A DNA stretch of 64,000 nt from positions 1 through 64,000 of the forward strand of contig NZ_PQGD01000003.1 in the NCBI RefSeq assembly GCF_002915575.1, in the 5' to 3' direction. The DNA comes from Superficieibacter electus (GTDB lineage: Bacteria > Pseudomonadota > Gammaproteobacteria > Enterobacterales > Enterobacteriaceae). Both the position numbers and the translations under genes were made by a program. Positions 25,318-33,868 of the stretch are shown here, one piece after another (within the stretch, counting starts at the first letter, position 1; the number at the start of each line of letters is the position of its first letter). The notes beneath the pieces are model-generated. The model did no database searches. It was given only the letters and a program-made list of their open reading frames with translations, and was not told the origin of the DNA.

Positions 25318-25325
25318 TGGCTTTC

Positions 25326-25343
25326 GCCCGGCATTCGCCGGGC
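25326..25343. terminator. Bidirectional terminator after the MFS gene
   Basis: GCCCGGC (25326-25332) pairs with GCCGGGC (25337-25343) around ATTC. It serves the plus-strand operon and the convergent PhzF-like gene. The U-tract is weak (ATGGTTGTTATT). Confidence 0.6.
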
Positions 25344-25350
25344 ATGGTTG

Positions 25351-26139
25351 TTATTCCAACATGAGTTTACCGACGATATAAGTTTTTGCCTGGCCGCTCA
25401 TCAGTACCCGCTCACCTTGCAGTTCACAGCGAATATCGCCACCCCGGGCCGAAACCTGACGAGCAAAAAGACGTGTTTTGTCCAGCTTCTGCGCCCAATA
25501 GGGAATTAACATGGTATGCGCTGAGCCGGTAACAGGATCTTCCCACACCGCCTCACCGGGAGAGAAAAAGCGGCTGACAAAATCGTATTCTTCTCCTCCT
25601 GGCGCAGTGATGGTTACTTTATGCTCGCCCGGGATCATTGCGGCAATATCCGGCGCGATAGCCTCAACCTGTTCACGGTCGGCCAGTTCAATCAACCAGG
25701 CCCGCCCTTTGTGGGCGGCCCGATATGCATCAATACCCAATGCCCTGAGTAAGGACGCGGGAGGGGTTTGCGCAACGGTTCGGTCACGTGGAAAATTCAG
25801 CGTCAGCCAGTCATCATCACGTCTTACCATCAGGGGACCGGATGCCGTGTCAAAAACGATCTGCGCACCGGCATAATTGAGATGATTAAAAATGACATGT
25901 GCCGTGGCAAGCGTGGCGTGTCCACAAAGATTCACTTCGTTGCGGGTGGTAAACCAGCGCAGCGCGAAACCGTTCTGCTGAGGCACAAAAAACGCCGTTT
26001 CCGACTGGTTGTGTTGCTGCGCCATTTTGAGCATTACTTCATCCGGCAACCACTCCGTCAGAGGGCAAACGGCTGCTGCGTTGCCACCAAAAGTATGGTC
26101 GCTAAAGGCATCAACCATATAGTAATCAATTAACGTCAT
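25351..26139 (-). CDS. PhzF-family protein (YddE-like isomerase fold)
   Basis: A 262-residue PhzF-superfamily protein with the DAP-epimerase-like fold in two halves. Key segments are FGGNAAAVCPL (about 18-28), NQSETAFFVP with the catalytic-type Glu (about residue 48), FTTRNEVNLCGHATLATAH (about 65-83) and EDPVTGSAHTMLIPYW (about 192-207). PhzF isomerises a dihydro-hydroxyanthranilate; most enteric relatives such as YddE have no known substrate. ATG at 26139 is chosen after AGGAAGG. It is convergent with the island's transporter gene and divergent from sotB. Confidence 0.85.
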   Translation of the reverse strand: MTLIDYYMVDAFSDHTFGGNAAAVCPLTEWLPDEVMLKMAQQHNQSETAFFVPQQNGFALRWFTTRNEVNLCGHATLATAHVIFNHLNYAGAQIVFDTASGPLMVRRDDDWLTLNFPRDRTVAQTPPASLLRALGIDAYRAAHKGRAWLIELADREQVEAIAPDIAAMIPGEHKVTITAPGGEEYDFVSRFFSPGEAVWEDPVTGSAHTMLIPYWAQKLDKTRLFARQVSARGGDIRCELQGERVLMSGQAKTYIVGKLMLE

Positions 26140-26325
26140 CACCCTTCCTCTTATCATGATCGATACATCACGCTGACATGAAGCGATATGTAAATGGAAT
26201 GTATACCCATCTTTAATTTTCAACACATAAAATTGAGATCTGCGTCACAAAATGGTTGTGTTTTCGCCAGTGAAAGCTTTAAGATCACCCTCTCTTCTTA
26301 TACCTAACCAACCCAGATTATCTCT

Positions 26326-27519
26326 ATGACAACGAATACTGTTTCACGCAAGGTGGCGTGGCTTCGTGTGGTTACGCTTGCCATTGCAGCGTTTATTTTT
26401 AATACCACTGAATTCGTGCCGGTGGGTCTGCTGTCTGATATTGCTGAAAGCTTCGGTATGGAGACGGCGCAAGTCGGTATTATGCTGACGATCTATGCCT
26501 GGGTTGTCGCCCTGATGTCACTGCCATTTATGCTACTGACCAGTCAGATGGAGCGGCGAAAGTTGCTGATCGGCTTATTCATTGTGTTTATTGCCAGCCA
26601 CGTATTGTCGTTTTTGGCCTGGAACTTCACCACCCTGATTATCAGCCGGATAGGCATTGCATTTGCCCATGCGGTGTTCTGGTCAATTACCGCCTCGCTG
26701 GCCATACGCCTTGCGCCAGCTGGTAAGCGTGCCCAGGCATTAAGCTTAATTGCTACCGGTACCGCGCTGGCAATGGTACTGGGCATTCCCATCGGCCGTA
26801 TTGTGGGTCAGTATTTTGGCTGGCGTACTACCTTTTTTGCCATCGGTACTGGCGCGCTTATTACCCTGCTGTGCCTGATTAAACTGTTACCGAAATTACC
26901 CAGTGAACACTCGGGCTCTCTCAAAAGCCTGCCGGTATTATTTCGCCGTCCGGCGCTAATGAGCATTTACTTGTTAACCGTTGTCGTCGTGACGGCGCAT
27001 TATACGGCCTACAGCTATATTGAGCCCTTTGTCCAAAATGTTGCCGGTCTGAGCGGTAACTTTGCCACCGTGTTACTGCTCATCCTTGGCGGCTCTGGCA
27101 TTCTTGGGAGTCTCTTGTTTGGCCGTCTGGGCAACCTGCACGCCTCGACACTGATTTCAGGCGCAATTGGCTTGCTGTTTGTTTGCCTGTTACTGCTGGT
27201 TCCCGCGGCGCGTAATGAAAATCACCTGGCATTACTCAGCGTCTTCTGGGGAGTAGCCATTATGATCATTGGTCTTGGAATGCAGGTGAAAGTACTGGCG
27301 CTGGCACCGGATGCTACCGACGTTGCGATGTCATTGTTTTCCGGCATTTTTAATATTGGTATCGGCGCTGGTGCGCTGGTAGGCAGTCAGGTGAGCACGC
27401 ATCTCTCCATGGCTGCTATCGGCTATGTGGGTGCCGTACCCGCGCTCGCAGCTCTCCTTTGGGCGGTACTTATTTTCCGTCGCTGGCCGGTCTCACTTGA
27501 AGAACAGCCACATTCATAA
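26326..27519 (+). CDS. sotB: Sugar efflux transporter SotB
   Basis: A 397-residue 12-helix MFS efflux pump nearly collinear with E. coli SotB (YdeA). Seen are [15 protein letters not shown] in helix 1, [14 protein letters not shown] in the loop 2-3 region and [21 protein letters not shown] in helix 4-5. The family exports arabinose and IPTG-type sugars and was linked to relief of sugar phosphate stress. It lies upstream of marRAB, but marC, which separates them in E. coli and Salmonella, is missing. A perfect inverted repeat follows its stop. Confidence 0.95.
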   Translation: MTTNTVSRKVAWLRVVTLAIAAFIFNTTEFVPVGLLSDIAESFGMETAQVGIMLTIYAWVVALMSLPFMLLTSQMERRKLLIGLFIVFIASHVLSFLAWNFTTLIISRIGIAFAHAVFWSITASLAIRLAPAGKRAQALSLIATGTALAMVLGIPIGRIVGQYFGWRTTFFAIGTGALITLLCLIKLLPKLPSEHSGSLKSLPVLFRRPALMSIYLLTVVVVTAHYTAYSYIEPFVQNVAGLSGNFATVLLLILGGSGILGSLLFGRLGNLHASTLISGAIGLLFVCLLLLVPAARNENHLALLSVFWGVAIMIIGLGMQVKVLALAPDATDVAMSLFSGIFNIGIGAGALVGSQVSTHLSMAAIGYVGAVPALAALLWAVLIFRRWPVSLEEQPHS

Positions 27520-27555
27520 ATGTGGACGTTTGGGGTTAAATCATTAACCCCAAAC
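27508..27555. repeat. Two adjacent perfect inverted repeats after sotB
   Basis: The first, CCACATT/AATGTGG (27508-27525), overlaps the sotB stop. The second pairs GTTTGGGGTTAA (27528-27539) with TTAACCCCAAAC (27544-27555) around ATCA: a 12-bp perfect stem. They may act as a bidirectional terminator, although no U-tract follows. They occupy the point where marC would end in E. coli. Confidence 0.65.
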
Positions 27556-27660
27556 CATCACTGCAACAAATAATTCAAAGCACATTTCAACCAGCGCATG
27601 TCAGTTATGCCCCCTCTCATTTACGTTGTAACCCCAATCGTGACAGGCTTCTAACCCGCT

Positions 27661-27681
27661 TTTTAGCAAATCGTGGCATAG
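27661..27681 (+). promoter_or_regulatory. Marbox of the marRAB promoter
   Basis: TTTTAGCAAATCGTGGCATA matches the E. coli marbox upstream of the mar promoter, where MarA, SoxS and Rob bind. It is just upstream of the -35 at 27696. Confidence 0.8.
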
Positions 27682-27695
27682 CCGGATTCATTCAG

Positions 27696-27724
27696 TTGAC
27701 TTATGCTTGCCTGGGCAATAATAT
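27696..27724 (+). promoter_or_regulatory. marRAB promoter
   Basis: -35 TTGACT (27696-27701) and -10 TAATAT (27719-27724) have 17-bp spacing and closely match the E. coli mar promoter. MarR site I lies between them. Confidence 0.85.
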
Positions 27725-27754
27725 CCTCCGCAACTAATATACTTGCCAGGGCAA
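27707..27754. promoter_or_regulatory. marO: two MarR operator sites
   Basis: Site I TTGCCTGGGCAA (27707-27718) sits between -35 and -10. Site II TTGCCAGGGCAA (27743-27754) lies just before the marR start. Both dyads match the E. coli operator in sequence and order. Confidence 0.85.
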
Positions 27755-27759
27755 CCATT

Positions 27760-28194
27760 GTGAAAAGTTCAGGGGATCTGTTTAACGAAATCATTCCGCT
27801 TGGACGTTTGATCCATATGGTTAACCAAAAAAAAGATCGCTTGCTAAACGATTACCTTTCGCCGAAGGACATTACTGCCACCCAATTTAAGGTGCTCTGC
27901 TCTATCCGCTGTGAAGTCTGCGTCACACCGGTCGAGTTAAAAAAGGTGCTCTCGGTCGATTTAGGCGCTCTGACTCGTATGCTCGACAGATTGGTTTGTA
28001 AAGGCTGGGTCGAACGCTTACCTAATCCGAATGACAAACGTGGCGTGCTGATAAGACTTACGCCGGAAGGCACAAGGATTTGTGAACAGTGTCACCAGCT
28101 TGTCGGGCAAGATTTGCATCAGGAACTAACAAAAAACTTATCGGCAGACGAAGTGGCTACTCTTGAATACCTGCTCAAGAAAGTGCTGCCATAA
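27760..28194 (+). CDS. marR: Multiple antibiotic resistance repressor MarR
   Basis: 144 residues from the GTG at 27760, the same length and start codon as E. coli marR. A winged-helix repressor that binds the two marO sites and is released by phenolic and oxidative cues. [21 protein letters not shown] is the helix-turn-helix region (about residues 55-75) and [10 protein letters not shown] the wing. The cysteines at CSIRCEVC correspond to the copper/oxidation-sensitive Cys region. First gene of marRAB. Confidence 0.97.
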   Translation: MKSSGDLFNEIIPLGRLIHMVNQKKDRLLNDYLSPKDITATQFKVLCSIRCEVCVTPVELKKVLSVDLGALTRMLDRLVCKGWVERLPNPNDKRGVLIRLTPEGTRICEQCHQLVGQDLHQELTKNLSADEVATLEYLLKKVLP

Positions 28195-28211
28195 ACATAA
28201 GAGGTAAGACG

Positions 28212-28595
28212 ATGTCCAGACGTAATACTGACGCCATTACAATTCATAGCATTTTGGACTGGATCGAAGACAATCTGGAGTCGCCGCTGTCACTGGAAAA
28301 AGTGTCAGAGCGCTCCGGCTACTCAAAATGGCACCTGCAAAGAATGTTTAAAAAAGAGACCGGTCATTCGCTGGGTCAGTATATTCGCACCCGCAAATTG
28401 ACGGAAATCGCTCAGAAGCTCAAGCAGAGTAATGAGCCGATTCTGTATCTGGCCGAGCGTTATGGATTTGAATCGCAGCAAACCCTGACACGCACATTCA
28501 AGAACTATTTTGACGTGCCGCCGCACAAGTACCGAATTATGGATATGCCCGGCGAAGCACGCTATCTGCAACCGTTAAACCACTGTAATTATTAA
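28212..28595 (+). CDS. marA: Transcriptional activator MarA
   Basis: 127 residues, the same as E. coli MarA and nearly identical through the two AraC-type helix-turn-helix motifs ([19 protein letters not shown] and [18 protein letters not shown]). It lacks an effector domain. It activates efflux (acrAB-tolC), porin control (micF) and other marbox genes. It starts 17 bp after marR, preceded by AAGAGGTAAG. Confidence 0.98.
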   Translation: MSRRNTDAITIHSILDWIEDNLESPLSLEKVSERSGYSKWHLQRMFKKETGHSLGQYIRTRKLTEIAQKLKQSNEPILYLAERYGFESQQTLTRTFKNYFDVPPHKYRIMDMPGEARYLQPLNHCNY

Positions 28596-28625
28596 TCGCC
28601 TGTATTAAGACGTATCGAGGAAATC

Positions 28626-28844
28626 ATGAAACTGCTCGTCTCCGCTACCCTTGCATTAGCGTTGCTGACATCCGGTCAGAGCTTTGCGGAGCAATCACGT
28701 CAGGCAGTTGAAGGCAGCGCCCGTGCGACGTTGATCATGCCTTCAACGCACGATCAGTCTCCGTTTGATTTTAATCATATGGGCACTGGAAGTGACAAAT
28801 CCGACGCACTGGGTGTGCCCTATTACAATGAGCACAGCCTGTGA
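28626..28844 (+). CDS. marB: MarB, periplasmic modulator of mar expression
   Basis: 72 residues with a signal peptide (MKLLVSATLALALLTSGQSFA, cleavage near residue 21) and a short exported tail. In E. coli, MarB reduces marA expression from the periplasm by an unclear route. It starts 30 bp after marA; AGGAAATC precedes the ATG. Confidence 0.92.
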   Translation: MKLLVSATLALALLTSGQSFAEQSRQAVEGSARATLIMPSTHDQSPFDFNHMGTGSDKSDALGVPYYNEHSL

Positions 28845-28850
28845 TTCTTT

Positions 28851-28876
28851 TGCCCCGCCTCTGCGGGGCTTTTTTA
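28851..28876 (+). terminator. Terminator of marRAB
   Basis: GCCCCGC and GCGGGGC form a stem at 28852-28868 around the CTCT loop, followed by TTTTTTA. It also lies at the 3' end of the convergent eamA. Confidence 0.85.
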
Positions 28877-29773
28877 TCCCCTGACCGCTTTTACTCGCCG
28901 CAACCGCAGCCCAAAGACATTGATATATAACCCCGCCATGATCAGCACCGCGCCCGTCAGTTGTAAAAGGTTGAGCGTCTCTCCGAGTAACAGCGCCGCG
29001 CTGGCCAGCCCTACCACTGGCACAAGTAATGAAAGCGGCGCAACGCGCCAGGTTTCGTAGCGTCCCAGCAGAGAGCCCCAAATCCCATAGCCAACAATGG
29101 TGGCAATAAACGCCAGATAAATAAGCGACAGGATCGTGGTGATATCAATAGTCACCAGGCTTTGAAGGATAACCGCCGGGCCATCGAAAAACAGCGATGT
29201 TAATAGAAATGGCACCACGGGAATGAGCGCGCTCCAGACCACCAAAGACATCACTGGTGGCCGAGTTTCCAGCTGCATAATTTTTTTATTGAAAATATTG
29301 CCACATGCCCAACTCAGGGCGGCGGCCAGGGTCAGCATAAAACCGGTCAACGCAACATGTTGTCCATTTAAACTTGACTCGATGAGTAACAGTACGCCAA
29401 AAACCGCCAGCGTAATTCCGGCCAGTTGTTTGCCCTGTAATCGCTCACCGAAAGCAAAGACGCCAAGAATGATAGTGAAAAACGCCTGAGCCTGCAGTAC
29501 CAAAGACGCCAGTCCAGCAGGCATACCAAACTTTATCGCCGTGAAGAGAAAGGCAAATTGACCAAAGCTTATCGCCATCCCGTATCCAAGCAATAAACGA
29601 AACGGCACTTTGGGCCGGGCCACAAACAGTAAAGCAGGGAAAGCGACCAGTAAAAAACGTAACCCCGCCAACAATAGCGGAGGCATATTATGCAGTCCGA
29701 CCTTAATGACGACAAAGTTAAGCCCCCACACTACGACGACCAGCAACGCCAGCAGCCCATCTTTACGCGTCAT
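28874..29773 (-). CDS. eamA: Cysteine/O-acetylserine exporter EamA
   Basis: 299 residues, ten-helix DMT transporter matching E. coli EamA (YdeD), which exports cysteine pathway metabolites across the inner membrane. Two EamA repeats are seen (about 5-135 and 145-285), each with the conserved WGLNFVVIK-type start and the ending LGVFAFGERLQGKQ or LLGETLNLLQLTGAVLI. Convergent with marB, and divergent from ydeE across about 180 bp. Confidence 0.95.
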   Translation of the reverse strand: MTRKDGLLALLVVVVWGLNFVVIKVGLHNMPPLLLAGLRFLLVAFPALLFVARPKVPFRLLLGYGMAISFGQFAFLFTAIKFGMPAGLASLVLQAQAFFTIILGVFAFGERLQGKQLAGITLAVFGVLLLIESSLNGQHVALTGFMLTLAAALSWACGNIFNKKIMQLETRPPVMSLVVWSALIPVVPFLLTSLFFDGPAVILQSLVTIDITTILSLIYLAFIATIVGYGIWGSLLGRYETWRVAPLSLLVPVVGLASAALLLGETLNLLQLTGAVLIMAGLYINVFGLRLRRVKAVRG

Positions 29774-29956
29774 ACCCTGCCCCTGCAGTTGTTAGAATTT
29801 TGTGAACCATCCCACGTTAGCGGAAAAAAAGACGCATTAACAGATCATTATTTCTGGTAGGCCGCTTTCACTGTTGGTCTCGCTATACATTGTGCTTATT
29901 GCATGATATTCCTGATAAGACCAAATAATGAGACAGAGCAATACTCGGGCAGGAAA

Positions 29957-31147
29957 ATGATTACTTCAACCAGGCGCTCCATTACTGCGCTGCTGGCATC
30001 GTCATTACTTTTAACTATTGGTCGCGGTGCGACGCTTCCTTTTATGACTATTTATTTGACGCGCCGTTATGCCATGAGCGTTGAGATGATTGGTTATGCT
30101 ATGACGGTCGCGCTGACGATTGGCGTCATTTTTAGTCTGGGTTTCGGTATTATGGCGGATAAATTCGATAAAAAACGCTATATGCTGATTTCAATATTGG
30201 TGTTTATCATCGGTTTTGTTGCTATTCCCTCGGTGAATAATGTAATGCTGGTAGTCATCTTTTTTGCGATGATTAACTGCGCGTACTCCGTATTTGCCAC
30301 TGTGCTAAAAGCCTGGTTTGCTGATGTTCTCACGCCGACAGAAAAAGCCCGAATATTTTCGCTGAATTACAGTTTTCTTAATATCGGCTGGACGATTGGC
30401 CCTCCGCTTGGCACGTTACTGGTGATGTACAGCCTGAATTTGCCCTTCTGGCTGGCGGCGTTTTGCGCCGCATTTCCCCTGGTTTTTATCCAACGCTATG
30501 TACAGCGAGTCGCAGCCAGTAATGTGGGTGGCGAGCCGGTGGTCTGGTCGCCATCCATTCTGCTACGGGATAAAGCGCTGTTCTGGTTTACTTTATCAGG
30601 TTTTCTGGCTTCATTTGTCGGCGGCTCTTTCGCGTCATGTATTTCCCAGTATGTTCTGGCTGTCGCCGACAGCGATGTTGCTGAGCATGTTGTTGCCGTC
30701 GTCCTGCCGGTCAATGCGGCACTGGTGGTTAGCCTGCAGTATTTCATTGGCCGTCGTTTAACCGCGACTAATTTACGTCCGTTAATGACGGCAGGGACCT
30801 TTTTTTTCGTGGCCGGGTTGATAGGCTTTATGCTTTCCGGCGTTAATCTGATTATCTGGGGGATCTCTGCCGCTGTATTTACGATTGGCGAAATAATATA
30901 TGCTCCGGGTGAATACATGCTCATTGATAATATTGCGCCACCGGGGATGAAAGCGAGTTATTTTTCCGCACAGGCGTTGGGTTGGCTGGGTGCAGCTGCC
31001 AATCCACTGGCGACAGGATTAATATTAACCCATCTGCCGCACTGGTCGTTATTTGTTATTCTGATGGTGGCGATCGTTATGGCGTGGATGATGATTATTC
31101 GCGGGATGAGTAGCAGAACCTGCCATCATGTTGCGCAAAGTCGTTAA
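29957..31147 (+). CDS. ydeE: MFS transporter YdeE
   Basis: 396 residues, 12-helix MFS protein matching E. coli YdeE, for which dipeptide (L-alanyl-glutamine type) export was reported. Signature segments are LLTIGRGATLPFMTIYL (helix 1), GIMADKFDKKRYM (loop 2-3) and INCAYSVFATVLKAWFAD (helix 4). The ATG at 29957 is chosen after GGCAGGAAA; the frame is open to 29903. A palindrome AAAGTCGTTAACGACTTT (31137-31154) covers its stop codon. Confidence 0.92.
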   Translation: MITSTRRSITALLASSLLLTIGRGATLPFMTIYLTRRYAMSVEMIGYAMTVALTIGVIFSLGFGIMADKFDKKRYMLISILVFIIGFVAIPSVNNVMLVVIFFAMINCAYSVFATVLKAWFADVLTPTEKARIFSLNYSFLNIGWTIGPPLGTLLVMYSLNLPFWLAAFCAAFPLVFIQRYVQRVAASNVGGEPVVWSPSILLRDKALFWFTLSGFLASFVGGSFASCISQYVLAVADSDVAEHVVAVVLPVNAALVVSLQYFIGRRLTATNLRPLMTAGTFFFVAGLIGFMLSGVNLIIWGISAAVFTIGEIIYAPGEYMLIDNIAPPGMKASYFSAQALGWLGAAANPLATGLILTHLPHWSLFVILMVAIVMAWMMIIRGMSSRTCHHVAQSR

Positions 31148-31256
31148 CGACTTTGTATGCGGGAAAATAAAACCGCTGACGAGCCAGGTATTGCGCTTTA
31201 TTACTCTCGCTAACGAACTGAGGAAAACGCTGACGCGCGGGGACGTCATCCCCGCG
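31137..31256. terminator. Two stem-loops between ydeE and urtE
   Basis: The 18-bp palindrome at 31137-31154 is followed by CGCGGGGA/TCCCCGCG (31236-31243 and 31249-31256, loop CGTCA). These separate the two convergent units. No clean U-tract is present. Confidence 0.5.
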
Positions 31257-31289
31257 TGCCGGTGTCGGCCTGGACATCAGCGCCCCCTT

Positions 31290-31991
31290 TTAAATCGCCA
31301 CCATTCCCCGGACGCCTTCCGTCTCCATATTAACCCCACGCCCCTGTTGCACAATGGCACCACGGGACATCAGCAGATAGCTATCCGCAAGTTCTGCCGC
31401 AAAATCATAAAATTGTTCCACCAGCAAAATCGCCATATCTCCACGACTGGCAAGCTGGCGGATCACCATCCCAATCTCTTTAATCACCGAAGGCTGAATA
31501 CCTTCCGTCGGCTCGTCGAGGATCAGTAATTGTGGGCGGCTGGCAAGCGCGCGGCCAATTGCCAGCTGCTGCTGCTGCCCTCCGGAGAGATCACCACCAC
31601 GACGATGTTTCATCTCCTTTAAGACTGGAAAAAGTTGATAAATATCTTCCGGGACGGCGCGCGCATGACGTGCCGGAAAACGGGAAAGCCCCATCAGCAG
31701 GTTTTCCTCTACTGTCAGGCGCGGAAAAATTTCACGCCCCTGTGGCACATAAGCAATCCCTGCCTGCACGCGCTGGTGGGGTTTACGGTTTGTGACGGGC
31801 CGATCCTGCCACATTATCGTGCCGCTTCGTGCCGGAATAAGCCCCATCAGACATTTCAATAGTGTGGTCTTCCCTACGCCATTGCGCCCCAGAAGACAGG
31901 TGATTTCTCCCGCCCGGGCGTTAAAGCTGATGCCACGCAGAATATGACTTCCACCGTAATACTGATGCAGATCGGTAACCTGTAACATCAT
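31290..31991 (-). CDS. urtE: Urea ABC transporter ATP-binding protein UrtE
   Basis: A 233-residue ABC ATPase of the LivF-type branch. Walker A GRNGVGKTT (about 34-42), Q-loop, LSGGQQQQLAIGRAL signature (about 137-151) and Walker B LLILDEPTEGIQP (about 155-167) are intact. It powers high-affinity urea or short-amide uptake with UrtD. Last gene of urtABCDE, starting 6 bp after the urtD stop. Confidence 0.93.
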   Translation of the reverse strand: MMLQVTDLHQYYGGSHILRGISFNARAGEITCLLGRNGVGKTTLLKCLMGLIPARSGTIMWQDRPVTNRKPHQRVQAGIAYVPQGREIFPRLTVEENLLMGLSRFPARHARAVPEDIYQLFPVLKEMKHRRGGDLSGGQQQQLAIGRALASRPQLLILDEPTEGIQPSVIKEIGMVIRQLASRGDMAILLVEQFYDFAAELADSYLLMSRGAIVQQGRGVNMETEGVRGMVAI

Positions 31992-31997
31992 CGCTCC

Positions 31998-32798
31998 TTA
32001 GCGTCCGAGATAGACATCAATAACCTGTTCGTTTTGCTGCACCTCGCGCAGCGATCCCTCCGCCAGAACCTGTCCCTGATGCAGGACGGTCACTTTGTCG
32101 GCGATGGTTTCGACAAATCCCATATCGTGTTCAACCACCATCAATGAATGACGCCCCGCCAGTTGGCGAAAAAGTTCAGCGGTATAGGCGGTTTCTGCAT
32201 CGGTCATACCGGCGGCAGGCTCGTCGAGTAATAGCAGATGTGGCTCCTGGACGAGCAGCATGCCTATCTCCAGAAACTGCTTTTGCCCATGCGACAAGAG
32301 ACCGGCACGGCGGTGTCGCTCAGCATTGAGGCGTAACAGGCATAAAATCTCCTCAATACGATCCTGTTGCTCACCGTTTAATCTTGCCCGCAAAGTAGCC
32401 AGTACCGATTTATCTGTTTTTAACGCCAGTTCAAGGTTTTCAGCGACAGTCAGCGCTTCAAACACCGTTGGCTTCTGAAATTTACGACCAATGCCTTTTC
32501 GTGCAATTTCAATGGGCTCAAGCCCCGTTAACTCCAGGGACTGATCGTAAAGCGCCGACCCGCTTTGAGGGCGGGTCTTGCCGGTGATCACATCCATCAG
32601 CGTGGTTTTACCTGCGCCATTGGGGCCGATGACGCAGCGTAATTCACCAACGCCAATATCCAGCGTCAAGTCAGTAAGCGCCTGAAAACCATCGAAATTG
32701 ACATTGATATTTTTAAGTTGTAGTACCGGATCGGTCTGCTGGCGAAACCGATCGCCCGGCATCTGGCGGGTAAAAAGCCCTTCGTCAGGTTGCATCAT
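31998..32798 (-). CDS. urtD: Urea ABC transporter ATP-binding protein UrtD
   Basis: A 266-residue ABC ATPase of the LivG-type branch. Walker A GPNGAGKTTLMD (about 57-68), LSHGQKQFLEIGMLL signature and LLLLDEPAAGMTDAET Walker B are present. The N-terminal 25 residues are an extension common in UrtD. Its start overlaps the urtC stop by 4 bases (ATGA). Works with UrtE. Confidence 0.93.
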   Translation of the reverse strand: MMQPDEGLFTRQMPGDRFRQQTDPVLQLKNINVNFDGFQALTDLTLDIGVGELRCVIGPNGAGKTTLMDVITGKTRPQSGSALYDQSLELTGLEPIEIARKGIGRKFQKPTVFEALTVAENLELALKTDKSVLATLRARLNGEQQDRIEEILCLLRLNAERHRRAGLLSHGQKQFLEIGMLLVQEPHLLLLDEPAAGMTDAETAYTAELFRQLAGRHSLMVVEHDMGFVETIADKVTVLHQGQVLAEGSLREVQQNEQVIDVYLGR

Positions 32799-33868
32799 TT
32801 CTCTCCTTTACGCAGCAGACCAATGACGCCACGCGGTAAAAACAGGGTTACCAGAATAAATATCAGCCCCAGAAACAGCTGCCAGTATTCCGGCATCGCA
32901 ACGGTAAAAAAGCTTTTTGCGCCATTAACTAATCCCGCCCCCAGTACCGGGCCGATGAGTGTTCCCCGACCGCCAAGGGCCACCCAAATTGCGGCCTCGA
33001 TGGAGTTTGTGGGGGACATTTCGCCTGGATTAATGATCCCGACCTGTGGAACATATAATGCACCAGCCAGCCCACAGAGCACGGCAGAAAGCGTCCACAC
33101 CAGCAGTTTGAAACCGCGCGGATCGTAACCACAAAACATCAGCCGATTTTCTGCATCACGCACGGCAGTGAGCACCCGACCAAACTTGCTTTTTGCCAGC
33201 GCATAGCCCAGCGCCAGTGACGCCAGAAGTAAAATGACCGTCCCCAGAAAAAGCGCTACCCGCGTCGATGTTGCCGTAACGGAAAACCCGAGCAGCGTAG
33301 TGAAGCCGGTAAAACCGTTATTACCGCCGAAGCCAGTTTCATTGCGGAAAAACAGCAGCATACCGGCAAAGGTCAGTGCCTGGGTCATGATCGAAAAGTA
33401 GACTCCTTTGATTTTCGAGCGGAAAGCGAAATAGCCGAACACCAGCGCCAGCAGTCCCGGCACCAGCACCACCAGTATCATCGCCCAGGCAAAATGCTCC
33501 GTTCCCCACCAGAACCATGGCAGTTCATCCCACGCCAGAAAAGACATAAACGCGGGCAGACCATCGCCGGCAGCCTGACGCATTAAATACATCCCCATCG
33601 CATAGCCGCCGAGGGCGAAGAAGATCCCATGCCCGAGAGAAAGCATCCCGGCATAGCCCCACACCAGATCCAGTGCCACAGCGACCACCGCGTAACAAAG
33701 TATTTTGCCAGTCAGCGTCAGCATCCAGGTTGACAGCGCCAGTGGATGACTGGCGGGTAATAAGGCCAGAAAAGGTAAAATCAGCAGCCCGACAATGAAT
33801 AGTCCGCCAAAAATACGTATGGTAAATGGCGCGCGCTGCGCCAGAGTAAGCGTTAATGGCTGGCTCAT
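32795..33868 (-). CDS. urtC: Urea ABC transporter permease UrtC
   Basis: A 357-residue LivM-type permease with about ten hydrophobic segments and the family's SLGHGIFFALGGYAMGMYLM (about 75-94). It carries AVRDAENRLMFCGYDPRGFK, the coupling loop that contacts the ATPase (about residues 236-255). It sits in the inner membrane with UrtB. The ATG overlaps the urtB stop as TAATG. Confidence 0.93.
   Translation of the reverse strand: MSQPLTLTLAQRAPFTIRIFGGLFIVGLLILPFLALLPASHPLALSTWMLTLTGKILCYAVVAVALDLVWGYAGMLSLGHGIFFALGGYAMGMYLMRQAAGDGLPAFMSFLAWDELPWFWWGTEHFAWAMILVVLVPGLLALVFGYFAFRSKIKGVYFSIMTQALTFAGMLLFFRNETGFGGNNGFTGFTTLLGFSVTATSTRVALFLGTVILLLASLALGYALAKSKFGRVLTAVRDAENRLMFCGYDPRGFKLLVWTLSAVLCGLAGALYVPQVGIINPGEMSPTNSIEAAIWVALGGRGTLIGPVLGAGLVNGAKSFFTVAMPEYWQLFLGLIFILVTLFLPRGVIGLLRKGEK

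Noticed and set aside
27560-27700. A marC remnant upstream of marR
   Set aside because: Neither strand encodes anything resembling MarC; only a 13-codon frame was seen.
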